A DNA stretch of 64,000 nt from an uncultured Clostridia bacterium (GTDB taxonomy: Bacteria > Bacillota > Clostridia > TANB77 > CAG-508): NCBI GenBank assembly GCA_947426305.1, contig CANEDP010000003.1, positions 47,915 to 111,914 of the forward strand. The letters are read 5' to 3'. The translations under genes were made by a program, and so were the position numbers. Below, in pieces: positions 1-11,964 of the stretch. Under the pieces are notes generated by a model that was not told the DNA's origin, searched no databases, and saw only the letters and a program-made list of their open reading frames with translations. Position 1 is the stretch's first letter. The number at the start of each line of letters is the position of its first letter.

Positions 1-81
1 TATTTCAGAGAACGAAGCGATTATGATTTAGACGAACTACTTAAAAATATAAAAAAATGGTTTGAAAAGATTTTTGATTAA
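1..81 (+). CDS. C-terminal fragment of a CDS truncated by the window edge (YFRERSDYDLDELLKNIKKWFEKIFD*)
   Basis: Open frame from base 1 to TAA at 79-81, followed by a hairpin terminator. Confidence 0.6.
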   Translation, partial: YFRERSDYDLDELLKNIKKWFEKIFD

Positions 82-90
82 AACAAAAAA

Positions 91-117
91 GGAAGTGTCT
101 TCACTTCCTTTTTCCAT
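91..117 (+). terminator. Intrinsic terminator-like hairpin (GGAAGTG tcttc CACTTCC TTTTT)
   Basis: Inverted repeat followed by a T run. Confidence 0.6.
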
Positions 118-119
118 TC

Positions 120-383
120 TTAATAAACCACAACAACTGCATCATTTTTAGAATGGTTTTCACTATTTTTTACCGTACTTGAATTTTTATTCTCTACAGA
201 GGAATTTTGGATATTCAAATTTGTACTATTAGTATCTAACATATCAATAATACTACTTTGATTTCTAACACTTTCCAATTGAAATTCCAATGATGTTCTA
301 CTAACTAATTTATGCATTACATTATAAATACAAGCAATAATACAAATTGCCAACAATACCTTTTTCCAAACTTTTGCTAACAT
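120..383 (-). CDS. Hypothetical single-pass membrane protein
   Basis: ORF with N-terminal hydrophobic segment (MLAKVWKKVLLAICIIACIYNV). Confidence 0.5.
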   Translation of the reverse strand: MLAKVWKKVLLAICIIACIYNVMHKLVSRTSLEFQLESVRNQSSIIDMLDTNSTNLNIQNSSVENKNSSTVKNSENHSKNDAVVVVY

Positions 384-538
384 AATCAATTCTTCCCTTT
401 CGAAAATCTTTCTTCTTTTATTATTATATCTTTTTTTCACAAAAAAGTCAATATATTAATTTTTTATAATATTTTCATAAACCTTCTTGTTTTTTTATAA
501 AAGTTTATATATAATAGTTCAAAATGGAGGTACAACTT

Positions 539-1102
539 ATGAAAAAAATCATAATTGCAACACATAATGACGGAAAACTTGCTATGATTAAAGAACTTTT
601 CCCTGACCATCGAATTCTTTCTTTAAACGATTTCGAATATTTTGTTGAACCAGAAGAAAATGGTGAAACATTCGAAGAAAACGCCATTTTAAAAGCCAAA
701 TTTTATCATCAAAACCTAAATGAAATCTGCATCGCCGATGATTCGGGAATTTGTATTCCCGTTTTAAATAATTTTCCTGGTGTGCGCACCAAGCGTTGGT
801 TTAAAGGAACCGACCGTGAACGCAATCTAGCCTTAATTGATAAATTAAAAGATTTTGACAAAATCGACCGAAAAGTCAATTTCATCACAGCCATCGCCAT
901 CGCGATTAATGATACGGTTATTGCCGAAACTGAAGTTCTCTCAGGCTACATCGCCGATTCTCCTCGTGGCGAAAATGGATTTGGATTTGATGAAATTTTT
1001 GAACTTGAAAACGGAAAAACACTTGCAGAACTGACTTTTGATGAAAAATTAGAAATCAGTACACGAAAAAAAGCACTCGAAAAAATCAAAAAATATTTAT
1101 AA
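539..1102 (+). CDS. rdgB: XTP/dITP diphosphatase (RdgB/HAM1 family)
   Basis: IIIATHNDGKLAMIKELF...ENAILKAKFYHQ...ADDSGI...GENGFGFDEIF motifs; RBS (GGAGG) before ATG 539. Confidence 0.9.
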   Translation: MKKIIIATHNDGKLAMIKELFPDHRILSLNDFEYFVEPEENGETFEENAILKAKFYHQNLNEICIADDSGICIPVLNNFPGVRTKRWFKGTDRERNLALIDKLKDFDKIDRKVNFITAIAIAINDTVIAETEVLSGYIADSPRGENGFGFDEIFELENGKTLAELTFDEKLEISTRKKALEKIKKYL

Positions 1103-1128
1103 AACTCCAACTACTGTTGGAGTTTTTT

Positions 1129-1656
1129 CTATCCATTTAAAATTTCTAAAATTTTGTCATGCTTCTTTAATCCTTCACTTAAAAATTCATAACATTTTTT
1201 ATTTTGCGTCATCGCAGTTATTCCAACTTCTAAATCATTTTTTAAACGACTACTAGCATATTTCACAATAATTCCCTTATTCTTTACTGCTTCTAGCACA
1301 ACTTCTTTATCATCTCTCATAGTAGGACTTGCAAAATACAAAATTTGCCCCGTACATTTCAAACCTGCCATCAGTAATTCTCTATCTTCTAGCAAATTTT
1401 CCTTGGCATAACAATACGTCCACCCCACTGATTGGACCGATTCAAACACCACTTCTCGATCCATTTTTAACGTATCACTTGCAAATTCCAAAGCTTCTGG
1501 ATTATTTTTAATCGCTTCTAAAACAACTTCCTTATCATTTTTTAGTTCATCACACGCAAACTCCAGTAAACTTCCTTTTTTAGCAACCTGCTCTAAAACG
1601 TATTCTCGATTTTCAGCATGATTTTCCATCTCAACAACATCTTGCGGTCTTGGCAT
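1129..1656 (-). CDS. DUF4116-like repeat protein
   Basis: Repeats of the type ASDTLKxDxEVVLEAVKNN. Confidence 0.6.
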   Translation of the reverse strand: MPRPQDVVEMENHAENREYVLEQVAKKGSLLEFACDELKNDKEVVLEAIKNNPEALEFASDTLKMDREVVFESVQSVGWTYCYAKENLLEDRELLMAGLKCTGQILYFASPTMRDDKEVVLEAVKNKGIIVKYASSRLKNDLEVGITAMTQNKKCYEFLSEGLKKHDKILEILNG

Positions 1657-1667
1657 CTTTCTTCCCC

Positions 1668-2330
1668 TTATCTTTTCAAGTATTCTTCAATTTCCTTTGC
1701 AATATCACTTGACACTTTATTTGACTCATTGTTTAATTTTACCGTATACAAAATATCTTTATGTTGATAAAATTCAATCAAATTTTCCGAAATATTATGA
1801 TAATTTTCCAAACGTTTACGAACCGTAGCTTCATTGTCATCTTCGCGTATAATTAGCGTACTTCCACATTTATCGCAAACATTTTCTACTTTCGGTTTTC
1901 GAAAATCCAAATTATAAATTTCTCGACAATCTACATTTGGGCAACTTCTTCTTTTCGTGATTCGATCAACAATTTCATCATCAGACAAACTCAAATTAAC
2001 TGCAACTTTTACCGAACGATTTTGTTTTTTTAGTAAAGCATCCAAACTTTCCGCTTGCACAACCGTTCTTGGATAACCATCTAAAATACAGCCTTTTTGG
2101 GTATCTGACTCTTGCAATCTTTTTTCCAAAATTCGAATAGTTAATTCATCTGGCACCAATTTTCCTTCTGAAACATAAGATTTTACCTCTTTTCCTATTT
2201 CGTCATCACTGTTTATATAACTTCTAAAAATTTCGCCACTCGAAATATGTGGGATTCCCAATTTTTCAGCCAACAAATTTCCAACAGTTCCTTTTCCTGT
2301 GCCTGGGGCACCTAACATGATAATAATCAT
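1668..2330 (-). CDS. adk: Adenylate kinase (zinc-binding lid form)
   Basis: MIIIMLGAPGTGKGT, LDGYPRT, Cys-rich lid (CPNVDC...CDKCG). Confidence 0.97.
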   Translation of the reverse strand: MIIIMLGAPGTGKGTVGNLLAEKLGIPHISSGEIFRSYINSDDEIGKEVKSYVSEGKLVPDELTIRILEKRLQESDTQKGCILDGYPRTVVQAESLDALLKKQNRSVKVAVNLSLSDDEIVDRITKRRSCPNVDCREIYNLDFRKPKVENVCDKCGSTLIIREDDNEATVRKRLENYHNISENLIEFYQHKDILYTVKLNNESNKVSSDIAKEIEEYLKR

Positions 2331-2496
2331 TTTAAATTCTCCTTTGTTTTATTTTTTACTCTTTTCTTTTATATCATACAATTTTTATTTTGCCAACAAA
2401 AAATCGGAAATAATTTGAAATTATTCCCGAAAAATCTTACCTAATTATTATACCACAAATTCCGTAAAAAGTCAAGAATCTGTAGCCGTTTTTATG

Positions 2497-3330
2497 TTAC
2501 TTTTTTCCATATTCCTCCAGAAAATGCACTGTCTTTCCGCCTTTTCGATATGAAATCAACGTATCCAAATTCACATTTTGCGTGCTTCGAAAAATATTAA
2601 TATCAATATTTTCATATTTTTTGCGCAATTCTCGAATTAACGCTTTGACTTCTTCGCGTTTCGAACTCCCATCTGCATTTTGGCAACTCGTATAATGCTC
2701 CGTAAATCGGCAAGCACACTGAATAAATTCCAAACCATTTCGTTTCATCCAACGAATAATATTTTCCTCTTTTACATAATACATCGGACGAATGAGTTCC
2801 ATTCCCGGATGAGACGTACTGCAAACTTTTGGCATCATCGTTTGCATTTGTGCACCATAAAGCATTCCCATCAAAGTTGTTTCAATCACATCATCAAAAT
2901 GGTGCCCTAACGCAATTTTGTTGCACCCAAGTTCTTTGGCTTTTTCATACAAATACCCTCTTCGCATTCTGGCACAAATGTAGCACGGATTGTCTTCAAT
3001 ATTAACCACACGATTAAAAATATCTGTTTCAAACATCGTAATTGGAATATTCAAAATCTTCGCGTTCTCGATGATTTTCTGCTTATTTTTTTCATTATAG
3101 CCTGGATTCATCACCAAAAACACCAACTCAAAATTCATTTTACGATGTTTTTTCAGTTCCTGAAAACATTTTGCCATCAGCATTGAATCTTTTCCGCCAG
3201 AAATGCAAACTGCGATTTTATCGCCTTCGGCAATCATTTCAAATTCTTTGATTCCTTTAACAAATTTCGTCCAAATTTTATTTCGATATGTGGTAACAAT
3301 ACTTTTTTCTATTTCTTCATATTTTTCCAT
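2497..3330 (-). CDS. TtcA-like tRNA 2-thiocytidine synthetase / PP-loop ATPase
   Basis: CISGGKDSMLMAKC, CYICARMRRG, LGHHFDDVIETTLM motifs. Confidence 0.9.
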   Translation of the reverse strand: MEKYEEIEKSIVTTYRNKIWTKFVKGIKEFEMIAEGDKIAVCISGGKDSMLMAKCFQELKKHRKMNFELVFLVMNPGYNEKNKQKIIENAKILNIPITMFETDIFNRVVNIEDNPCYICARMRRGYLYEKAKELGCNKIALGHHFDDVIETTLMGMLYGAQMQTMMPKVCSTSHPGMELIRPMYYVKEENIIRWMKRNGLEFIQCACRFTEHYTSCQNADGSSKREEVKALIRELRKKYENIDINIFRSTQNVNLDTLISYRKGGKTVHFLEEYGKK

Positions 3331-4006
3331 TCAATGATATCCTTTACAACTTCTCCAGCCATCGTAAGTCCCGCCACAGATGGCACAAATGAGATACTTC
3401 CGGCATATTTTACTTTCTACTTTTATAGGTTCTTCTTTGGAATATACCACCTTTAAATGCGGAATATTTCTTGCTTTCAACTTTTTTCGCATCACTTTGG
3501 CAAGTGGGCAAACGCTAGTTTGGTAAATATCCGCTATTTCAAATTTGGTCGGATCCAATTTATTTCCTGTTCCCATGCTCGAAATAATCGGAATATTTAA
3601 AGTTTGGGCTCGCATAGCCAATTCAATTTTGGCAGTTACAGTGTCGACGCAATCTACGATATAATCAATCGTATTGTCCAAAATTCCAGACGTTTCTGGC
3701 ATAAAAAATTCCTGAAAAATCTCTACTTTTGCCTCTGGATTGATTTCCAAAATGCGTTCTTTGGCGACTTCTACTTTGGGTTTTCCGATTGTTTTTGTCG
3801 TGGCAATTAGTTGCCTGTTCAAATTTGTGATGTCCACATCATCTTTATCGACCAACACAAAATTTCCGAACGCCTGCTCGGCACAAAGCTTCCACTACAT
3901 ACGAACCAACTCCGCCGATTCCAAAAATCGCAACTTTTGCTTTTTGTAGTTTTTGGATTCCAGATGTTCCAATGAGTAATTCGGTTCTTGAAAATTGATT
4001 TTGCAT
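3309..4006 (-). CDS. tcdA: tRNA threonylcarbamoyladenosine dehydratase (TcdA/CsdL, ThiF family); needs two +1 shifts at CGGA (3865-3868 and 3399-3402)
   Basis: Restored: ...VAIFGIGGVGSYVVEALCRAGV[G]NFVLVDKDDVDITNLNRQL...KIC[G]SISFVPSVAGLTMAGEVVKDIIE...; 698 nt minus 2 = 232 codons. Confidence 0.9.
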
Positions 4007-4025
4007 TTTTTGCTCCTTTTTTATA

Positions 4026-4229
4026 TTACATTTTTACTGTAAATCCTGCTTCTTCAATCACTTCTTTTATTTTTCCATCTTCCATTTCTTTTGTTGCTTC
4101 TATTGTCGCCGTTTTGTCTTCTAAACTTACCTCTACTTTTGTCACTCCTTCGATGCTATTTAGCGCCTTTTCTACGCTCATTTTGCAATGATTACATTGC
4201 ATTCCTTCGATTTGAATTGTTTTTTTCAT
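4026..4229 (-). CDS. copZ: Heavy-metal-associated copper chaperone
   Basis: MKKTIQIEGMQCNHCKMSVEKAL (GMxCxxC). Confidence 0.9.
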   Translation of the reverse strand: MKKTIQIEGMQCNHCKMSVEKALNSIEGVTKVEVSLEDKTATIEATKEMEDGKIKEVIEEAGFTVKM

Positions 4230-6583
4230 GATTTTTTCCTCCTTGTTTAATTTTTGTTTTGTGATTGTGGGTTGATCTTGACCAACCCTTACTGGACACG
4301 CTGTCCCGTGTCCCTACGATTTGTGGCTTGAATTTTCGTAATCGCAATGCATTTGTAACAACGCATACGGAGCTTAGGCTCATCGCAGCTGCGCCAATCA
4401 TGGGATTTAATTTTAGGCCAAATCCCAAATAAAACACACCTGCTGCAATTGGAATTCCAACACAATTATAGAAAAATGCCCAAAACAAATTCATTTTGAT
4501 GTTTCGTATCACAGCTTTGCTTAAATCCATGGCTGTTACAACATCTTCTAAATTATTTTTTATCAAAACCACATCTGCTGAATCAATTGCAATATCAGTT
4601 CCAGAGCCAATTGCCAAACCAACATCTGCTTTCACTAAAGCAGGACTATCATTAATTCCATCTCCCACAAAAGCAACTGTTTTTCCTTGTTCTTGCAATT
4701 TTTGCACCGCTTTTTCTTTGTCTTGTGGCAATACTTCGGAAATTACGTTATTCATTCCTAACTGTTTGCCGATTGTTTCAGCAACAATACGATTATCGCC
4801 TGTTAGCATAATCACTTCTTTATTTCTTGCTTTTAAATTTTGAATCGCACGAAAACTAGTTTCTTTTATTGTATCTGCTACTGCAATTGCTCCAAGAATC
4901 ATTTTTTCATCTGCAAAATAGATAACTGTTTTGCCTTGTTCGAAAAAATTCTGTGTCTCTTTTTTCATATTCTGCATAGAAATACCATTTTCCTGCAAAA
5001 AAGCAAAATTTCCGCCAAAATACATTTTTCCATTGATTTTGCCTTTGACACCTCTTCCAGAAATACTGCTAAAATCTTCGACTTTTAACAATTGGATTTT
5101 CTTTTGTTCTACTTCCTCTAAAATTGCCTCTGCCAAAGGATGTTCCGAATTTTGCTCCAAACTTCCTGCGATTTGTAATAAATCAACTGCTTCACCTTCG
5201 CAAACCAAATCAATAACCTTCGGCTTTCCTTCTGTAATTGTTCCTGTTTTATCAAGCACGACGGTATTTACCAAATGCAATAACTCCAGACTTTCCGCCG
5301 ATTTGATTAAAATTCCATTTTCAGCAGATTTTCCAGTTCCAACCATAATTGCAACTGGTGTTGCTAAGCCCAAAGCACATGGACACGAAATCACTAGAAC
5401 TGCAATACTAATACTTAAAGCAAATTCAAAACTTTGGCCCTGTAGCAACCAAACAATTCCTGCCAAAACAGCAATTGTTATTACACAAGGAACAAAAATT
5501 CCGCTTACTTTGTCTGCTAATCTGGCAATCGGTGCTTTGGAATTTCCTGCCTCTTCTACTAATTTGATAATTTGTGAAAGAGTTGTATTCTCGCCAACTT
5601 TGGTTGCTTTCATTTTAAAAGAACCGTTTTTATTGATTGTTCCAGAAATCACCGAATCACCAACTGTTTTTTCAACTGGAACACTTTCTCCTGTGATGCT
5701 CGCTTGGTCAACCCACGAACTTCCTTCTACAATCACGCCATCAACTGGAATTCCACTCCCTGGCTTAATCACCACGATATCGCCCATCAAAATTTCGCCG
5801 TGCATCGATTTCTATTTCTTGGTTGTTTCGTAAAACAATGGCTGTTTTTGGTGCTAAATTCATTAATTTTCGAATGGCGTCACCTGTTTTTCCTTTGGAT
5901 TTTGCTTCTAGAAATTTGCCAACTGTAATTAAGGTTAAAATCGTTCCAGCTGATTCAAAGTACAAATCCATGGAAAATTTATGAACTAAATTCATTTGTC
6001 CATGTCCCAAACCATAACCAATCATAAAAATAGCATAAATTCCATAAACAATCGCGGCTGAACTGCCAATAGCAATCAAGGAATCCATATTAGGCATTTT
6101 CTTGAATAACTTTTTAAAACCACTGATAAAATAATTTTGGTTGACATACACAATGGGAATCACTAACAAAAACTGCGTAAACCCAAAAGTAATCGCATTT
6201 TCTGCTCCGCCAAAAATTTCTTCTATTGCTTGCGGTGTTGGAAACATATGATACATGGCAATATACATAAGAGGAATCCAGAAAATAATAGAAATTGTTA
6301 GCCTTTTTTTCATTGATTTTATGCTATCTTGATTATCAATTTTTGGCTCTTTTTTAGATACTTTTGTATCTTCTTTTACGCTACTTGCGCCATAACCCAC
6401 GTCAATTACGGATTTTATGATTTTATCATCATTCAAAATCGTTTCATCATATTCTACCACCATGCTATTGGACAATAAATTGACATTTGCACTCTTCACA
6501 CCCTCCAACTTAGAAACCGCTCTTTCTACGTGTGTTTGACAACTACTGCACGTCATTCCCTGAATAGCAAATTTTGTTTTCAT
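4192..6583 (-). CDS. copA: Copper-translocating P1B-type ATPase; needs +1 shift at CGGC (5797-5800); 3' end modified by a repeat
   Basis: GMTCSSCQ, CPCALGLATPVA, DKTGTIT, GDGINDSPAL; the two ORFs join as EIEIDA[G]EILMGDIVVIKPG. Confidence 0.9.
4271..4315. repeat. Composite palindromic repeat (GGTTGATCTTGACCAACC ... GGACACGCTGTCCCGTGTCCCTAC) at the 3' end of copA
   Basis: Two palindromes resembling 35524-35544 and 45437-45462. Confidence 0.55.
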
Positions 6584-6602
6584 ATTATGTTCCTCCTTTC
6601 TG

Positions 6603-7109
6603 CTATTTCATAATTCCTAACTCTTTTAGTTTACTTTCTAATGTTTCATCGCCAGAAAGCACTAATTTTTTCGCCTTTTGAGATTCAAAATATTTCACAT
6701 CTTCTTCAAAATTCTGATTCATTTTTTCTATCCATTCTTCATTTGTATCTCTATTTTTATATCGTTCCATATAAATAGTTTTACTTTTTATAGTTGGATA
6801 ACACAAAAAATACTCAAAATTTATTTTTTCTAGATATTCTACAATTTCTCTAGAAGCAGGAATTAAAACAATATTATATTGTTCCATTGATTCAAAAAGT
6901 TTTGAAATGTAATTTTTAGGCCAATTAGGATTTATAGTTCTTCCTTGCAAAAAACCTTTTAACTGTTCAAACGTTTTATTTTCTAATACTTCATTTGAAT
7001 ATGTATATTTATAAAATAAATGATCCAAATCCATTATATTTTCATATTTTTGCCCCAAATATGTTTTTCCAACTCCAGCCATACCTGCTATTACAATTCC
7101 TTTTCTCAT
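6603..7109 (-). CDS. P-loop kinase-like protein
   Basis: MRKGIVIAGMAGVGKTYLGQKYENIMDLD (Walker A). Confidence 0.6.
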   Translation of the reverse strand: MRKGIVIAGMAGVGKTYLGQKYENIMDLDHLFYKYTYSNEVLENKTFEQLKGFLQGRTINPNWPKNYISKLFESMEQYNIVLIPASREIVEYLEKINFEYFLCYPTIKSKTIYMERYKNRDTNEEWIEKMNQNFEEDVKYFESQKAKKLVLSGDETLESKLKELGIMK

Positions 7110-7119
7110 TACTTTCTCC

Positions 7120-8615
<1,496 letters not shown>

Positions 8616-8627
8616 ATTTTCCTCCTA

Positions 8628-9842
8628 TTACTTCGTAATATATTTCCTAAACATCTCATATGCCTTCTCTAAAGCCGAAACTAAGTGGTCAATATCTTCC
8701 GTATTATTATAAAAATAAAAACTAGCACGGCACGTCGAATCAATTCCAAGAAATCTCATAAGTGGCTGTGCGCAATGATTTCCTGAGCGTACGCAAACAT
8801 TTTGACTATCTAAAATACTGGCAACATCGTGCGGATGCACACCTTTTATGTTAAACGAAATCACTCCAGAATGGTTTTCTTCGTTTGGCGTCAAATATAA
8901 GGTCAAATAATCTAGTTTCGACAATTCTTGTCTAGCATAGGAAACGAGTTCTTTTTCAATTTCTTGTATTTTATCATACCCAATTTTTTCAATATAATCA
9001 ATCGCTGCTCCCAGTCCGATAACGCCTTCTACATTTTGTGTTCCTGCTTCAAATTTGTTAGGAAGAGGCGCAAAGGTTGTTTCTTGCTCATATACATATT
9101 CAATCATATCGCCACCCATTAAAAATGGATTCATTTGATTTAATATTTCACGTTTTCCATACAAAACGCCAATTCCAAGTGGTGCAAGCATTTTATGTCC
9201 AGAAAAAACAAGAAAATCACAATCGAAATCTTGGACGTCAATTTTCATATGGGGAATGCTTTGAGAAGCATCTACAATGACCATTGCACCTTTTTTATGA
9301 GCGTGCTTAATGATTTTTTTTACGTTATTGATGGTTCCCAAAACATTCGAAACGTGTGTAATTCCGACGATTTTCGTTTGGTCTGTGATTTTGGTTTCGA
9401 TTTCGTCATCGGATATTTCAAAATCGCTATTGGAATACATATATTTTAGGCTTGCGCCTGTTACTCGAGAAACTTTTTGCCAAGGTACTAAATTCGAGTG
9501 ATGTTCCATAATAGAAAGTACGATTTCGTCACCATTTTTTAAGTTTTCCATGCCATAAGAATATGCCAATAAATTGAGAGCTTCTGTTGCATTTTTGGAA
9601 AAGATGATTTCTTCTGTGTGCTTGCTATTGATAAAATGAGCAATTTTTTGGCGTGTATTTTCATATATTTCGGTAGCTTCCATACTCAAAGCATACGCTC
9701 CTCTATGCGGATTAGCGTTATGTTTTTCGTAAAATTCTTGAACAGCATGGATTACTTGCAATGGTTTTTGAGAGGTTGCTCCGCTGTCTAGGTAGGTTAT
9801 TTTTGAGTTTTGTAGAAGTGGAAAATCTTGTTTTAAATTCAT
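8628..9842 (-). CDS. sufS: Cysteine desulfurase SufS
   Basis: YLDSGATSQKP, SGHKMLAPLGIGVLYG, RSGNHCAQP. Confidence 0.95.
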   Translation of the reverse strand: MNLKQDFPLLQNSKITYLDSGATSQKPLQVIHAVQEFYEKHNANPHRGAYALSMEATEIYENTRQKIAHFINSKHTEEIIFSKNATEALNLLAYSYGMENLKNGDEIVLSIMEHHSNLVPWQKVSRVTGASLKYMYSNSDFEISDDEIETKITDQTKIVGITHVSNVLGTINNVKKIIKHAHKKGAMVIVDASQSIPHMKIDVQDFDCDFLVFSGHKMLAPLGIGVLYGKREILNQMNPFLMGGDMIEYVYEQETTFAPLPNKFEAGTQNVEGVIGLGAAIDYIEKIGYDKIQEIEKELVSYARQELSKLDYLTLYLTPNEENHSGVISFNIKGVHPHDVASILDSQNVCVRSGNHCAQPLMRFLGIDSTCRASFYFYNNTEDIDHLVSALEKAYEMFRKYITK

Positions 9843-9859
9843 TTCTTTTTTCCTTTCTT

Positions 9860-10249
9860 TTAATTTTCTGTAATGATTTTTTGTATCACATCATCTATAT
9901 TTCCAGTTAATTGGATTAACTGAGGAAGTTGATAAAAATTAACAGTATTCTGGAGTTTAAAATCTTCTCCGTCTGCAGAATATAAATAAATTTTTTTGCC
10001 CCATGCCAAAGCCATTCCTAATTCAATATGTGTTCCGCGTCCGCCAGGTAATAGAATTATCACAATATCTGAGTCGAAAATACCTTTTTGCTCATGCATG
10101 GAATACGCGATTAAATCTTCTTTGGTCTCGTTCTCTTGAGTTGAATTTGCCCAATTATAGGTATGTTCCCAGCCATATTGTTTTAGTTTTTCAGCAAAAT
10201 AATTAACAATCTGAGCATTTTTAAAACTTGACCCTATGTAAAACTTCAT
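9860..10249 (-). CDS. Nucleoside 2-deoxyribosyltransferase-like / TIR-fold protein
   Basis: MKFYIGSSFKNAQIVNYFAEKLK...DIVIILLPGGRGTHIELGMALAWGKKIYLYS. Confidence 0.65.
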   Translation of the reverse strand: MKFYIGSSFKNAQIVNYFAEKLKQYGWEHTYNWANSTQENETKEDLIAYSMHEQKGIFDSDIVIILLPGGRGTHIELGMALAWGKKIYLYSADGEDFKLQNTVNFYQLPQLIQLTGNIDDVIQKIITEN

Positions 10250-10251
10250 TT

Positions 10252-10855
10252 TCAATTCTCCTTACAAAATTTTTGAATTTTCTCATAAACCTGAATCCAA
10301 TTCATAACTCTTTCAATGTTTTCAGAATCGATATTTTCATTCATTTTGGTCGTCATAAAATACGTTTTGATTCCATTTTGTTCCAATTCTTGGCAGGTTT
10401 CGAAACTATCTTCGATAAAAATTTCAATAGCGTTTTCTTTACAAAATTGCAATTTATTCGAAGCTCCGATGATTAATTTATCGTAGGGAATGTTATGTTC
10501 TTTTAGCATATTTCTCGTGATTGCTTCGGTATCACAACCCGGAATTCCGTTTGAGCCTTGCTGTGATAAAATAGATTTGGTTTCCTTCGTTTTTCAATTT
10601 TTGAATGATTTCTACCACATTTTTCATAGGCTCACATTCTTCTAAAACTTTTTTGTAATACGTATCAAAAAAATGATATTTTTCTTCATGATTCCAACCA
10701 TACAAAGCTTCTAAATAATATCTACTTTGGATCAAGCCCCATTTTCCATTACTTCCTTTTCTACCTAAAACTTGTGTGTCAAAAATTTCTGCGTATTTTA
10801 GCATTGGTTTTGCCATGTTTACAGTTGTGTCGTCGATATCAATTCCTATTTTCAT
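10252..10855 (-). CDS. 5'-nucleotidase-like HAD hydrolase; needs +1 shift at CGGA (10546-10549)
   Basis: MKIGIDIDDTTVNM...IYFITARLK[G]IPGCDTEAITRNMLKEHNIPYDKLIIG; 604 nt minus 1 = 201 codons. Confidence 0.8.
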
Positions 10856-10875
10856 ATTTTCTCCCAATTTTACTT

Positions 10876-11928
10876 TCAATCCAATCTCTCATCTATTTCC
10901 TTCAAAATATATTCCCTTAATCCTTCATTTGCAATCTTCTCCAAAATCTTATGAAACTTTGCCCTTACCATCAATTTCATTGCTTCTTTTTTCTCCAGTC
11001 CACGGCTCATCACATAAAACAATTCCTTCTCGCCAATTTTTCCAGCAGAACTACTATGATTTCCTTCCACATCTTCTTCCGCACACAAAAGCATTGGTAA
11101 CGCAATTGACTTTGCAGTATCTGCAAGCAACATACACGCCTCATTTTCATTTCCTTTCGCCTTTTTACAGCCTTTCTTAAAATCAATTGTCCCTTTAAAA
11201 TGCTTCTTTGCAGTATCTTTCAAAGCACCTTGCACTTCCATATCAATTTTCGATTTTTCGCCTTGCAACTGAGCAATATAATTCAAATCAAACAATTGAT
11301 TTTCTTTCCCCAAATAAATTGTATCAATCACATTTTCCGAAAAATTTCCGATCAAATCAGAACTATAGTTCGTAACACTATTTTTCCCACCAAAATCAAT
11401 CATCGTATAATGAAGTTGAGCATTTTCTGCCACCATATTTTCCATCGTCATAAAATGATTCGAAACCGTATTCATCAAATTGACAAAAATCACATGAATT
11501 TGAGCATTTTTCTCCGCAACCACACGCAATCTTCCATTATGGTAACACTCCCAATTTTCCTTTGCTTCATATTTTACAATAACCGTTGCATCTGAATTTT
11601 CCTTTGCAATAATTTCTATATTCTCCACCAAATTCAAGTTTTCTTCATCAAAATCAAAATAAATTTTCACTTCATTCTGGATTTTACCATCAATCTGCAA
11701 ACGCAATTTTTGATTCGAATTTTCATTTACTTGCCTTGTTAAAAAATCACTCAACCCAAAACTTGGCTCAAAATCGCTACATTCTTCATCTATTTTCAAA
11801 TTTTCTGCCACAATCGTCACATTTTCAAACTTCTCAATCACTTCAGGAATCTCAATATTTTCTAACTTTAGATTATTAATATTAAAATTTCGTGACGTTT
11901 TAACTGGCGTCTCATTTAAACCAACCAT
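10876..11928 (-). CDS. sufD: SufD-like Fe-S assembly protein
   Basis: SufBD C-terminal features: DVEGNHSSSAGKIGEKELFYVMSRGLEKKEAMKLMVRAKF. Confidence 0.88.
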   Translation of the reverse strand: MVGLNETPVKTSRNFNINNLKLENIEIPEVIEKFENVTIVAENLKIDEECSDFEPSFGLSDFLTRQVNENSNQKLRLQIDGKIQNEVKIYFDFDEENLNLVENIEIIAKENSDATVIVKYEAKENWECYHNGRLRVVAEKNAQIHVIFVNLMNTVSNHFMTMENMVAENAQLHYTMIDFGGKNSVTNYSSDLIGNFSENVIDTIYLGKENQLFDLNYIAQLQGEKSKIDMEVQGALKDTAKKHFKGTIDFKKGCKKAKGNENEACMLLADTAKSIALPMLLCAEEDVEGNHSSSAGKIGEKELFYVMSRGLEKKEAMKLMVRAKFHKILEKIANEGLREYILKEIDERLD

Positions 11929-11964
11929 ATTCTTTCCTTTCTTCTAATGTTATCTAAAAGCTAC

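Noticed and set aside
4931-5833. 300-aa plus-strand ORF antisense to copA
   Set aside because: Shadow ORF of the copA coding strand; no RBS or recognisable domain.
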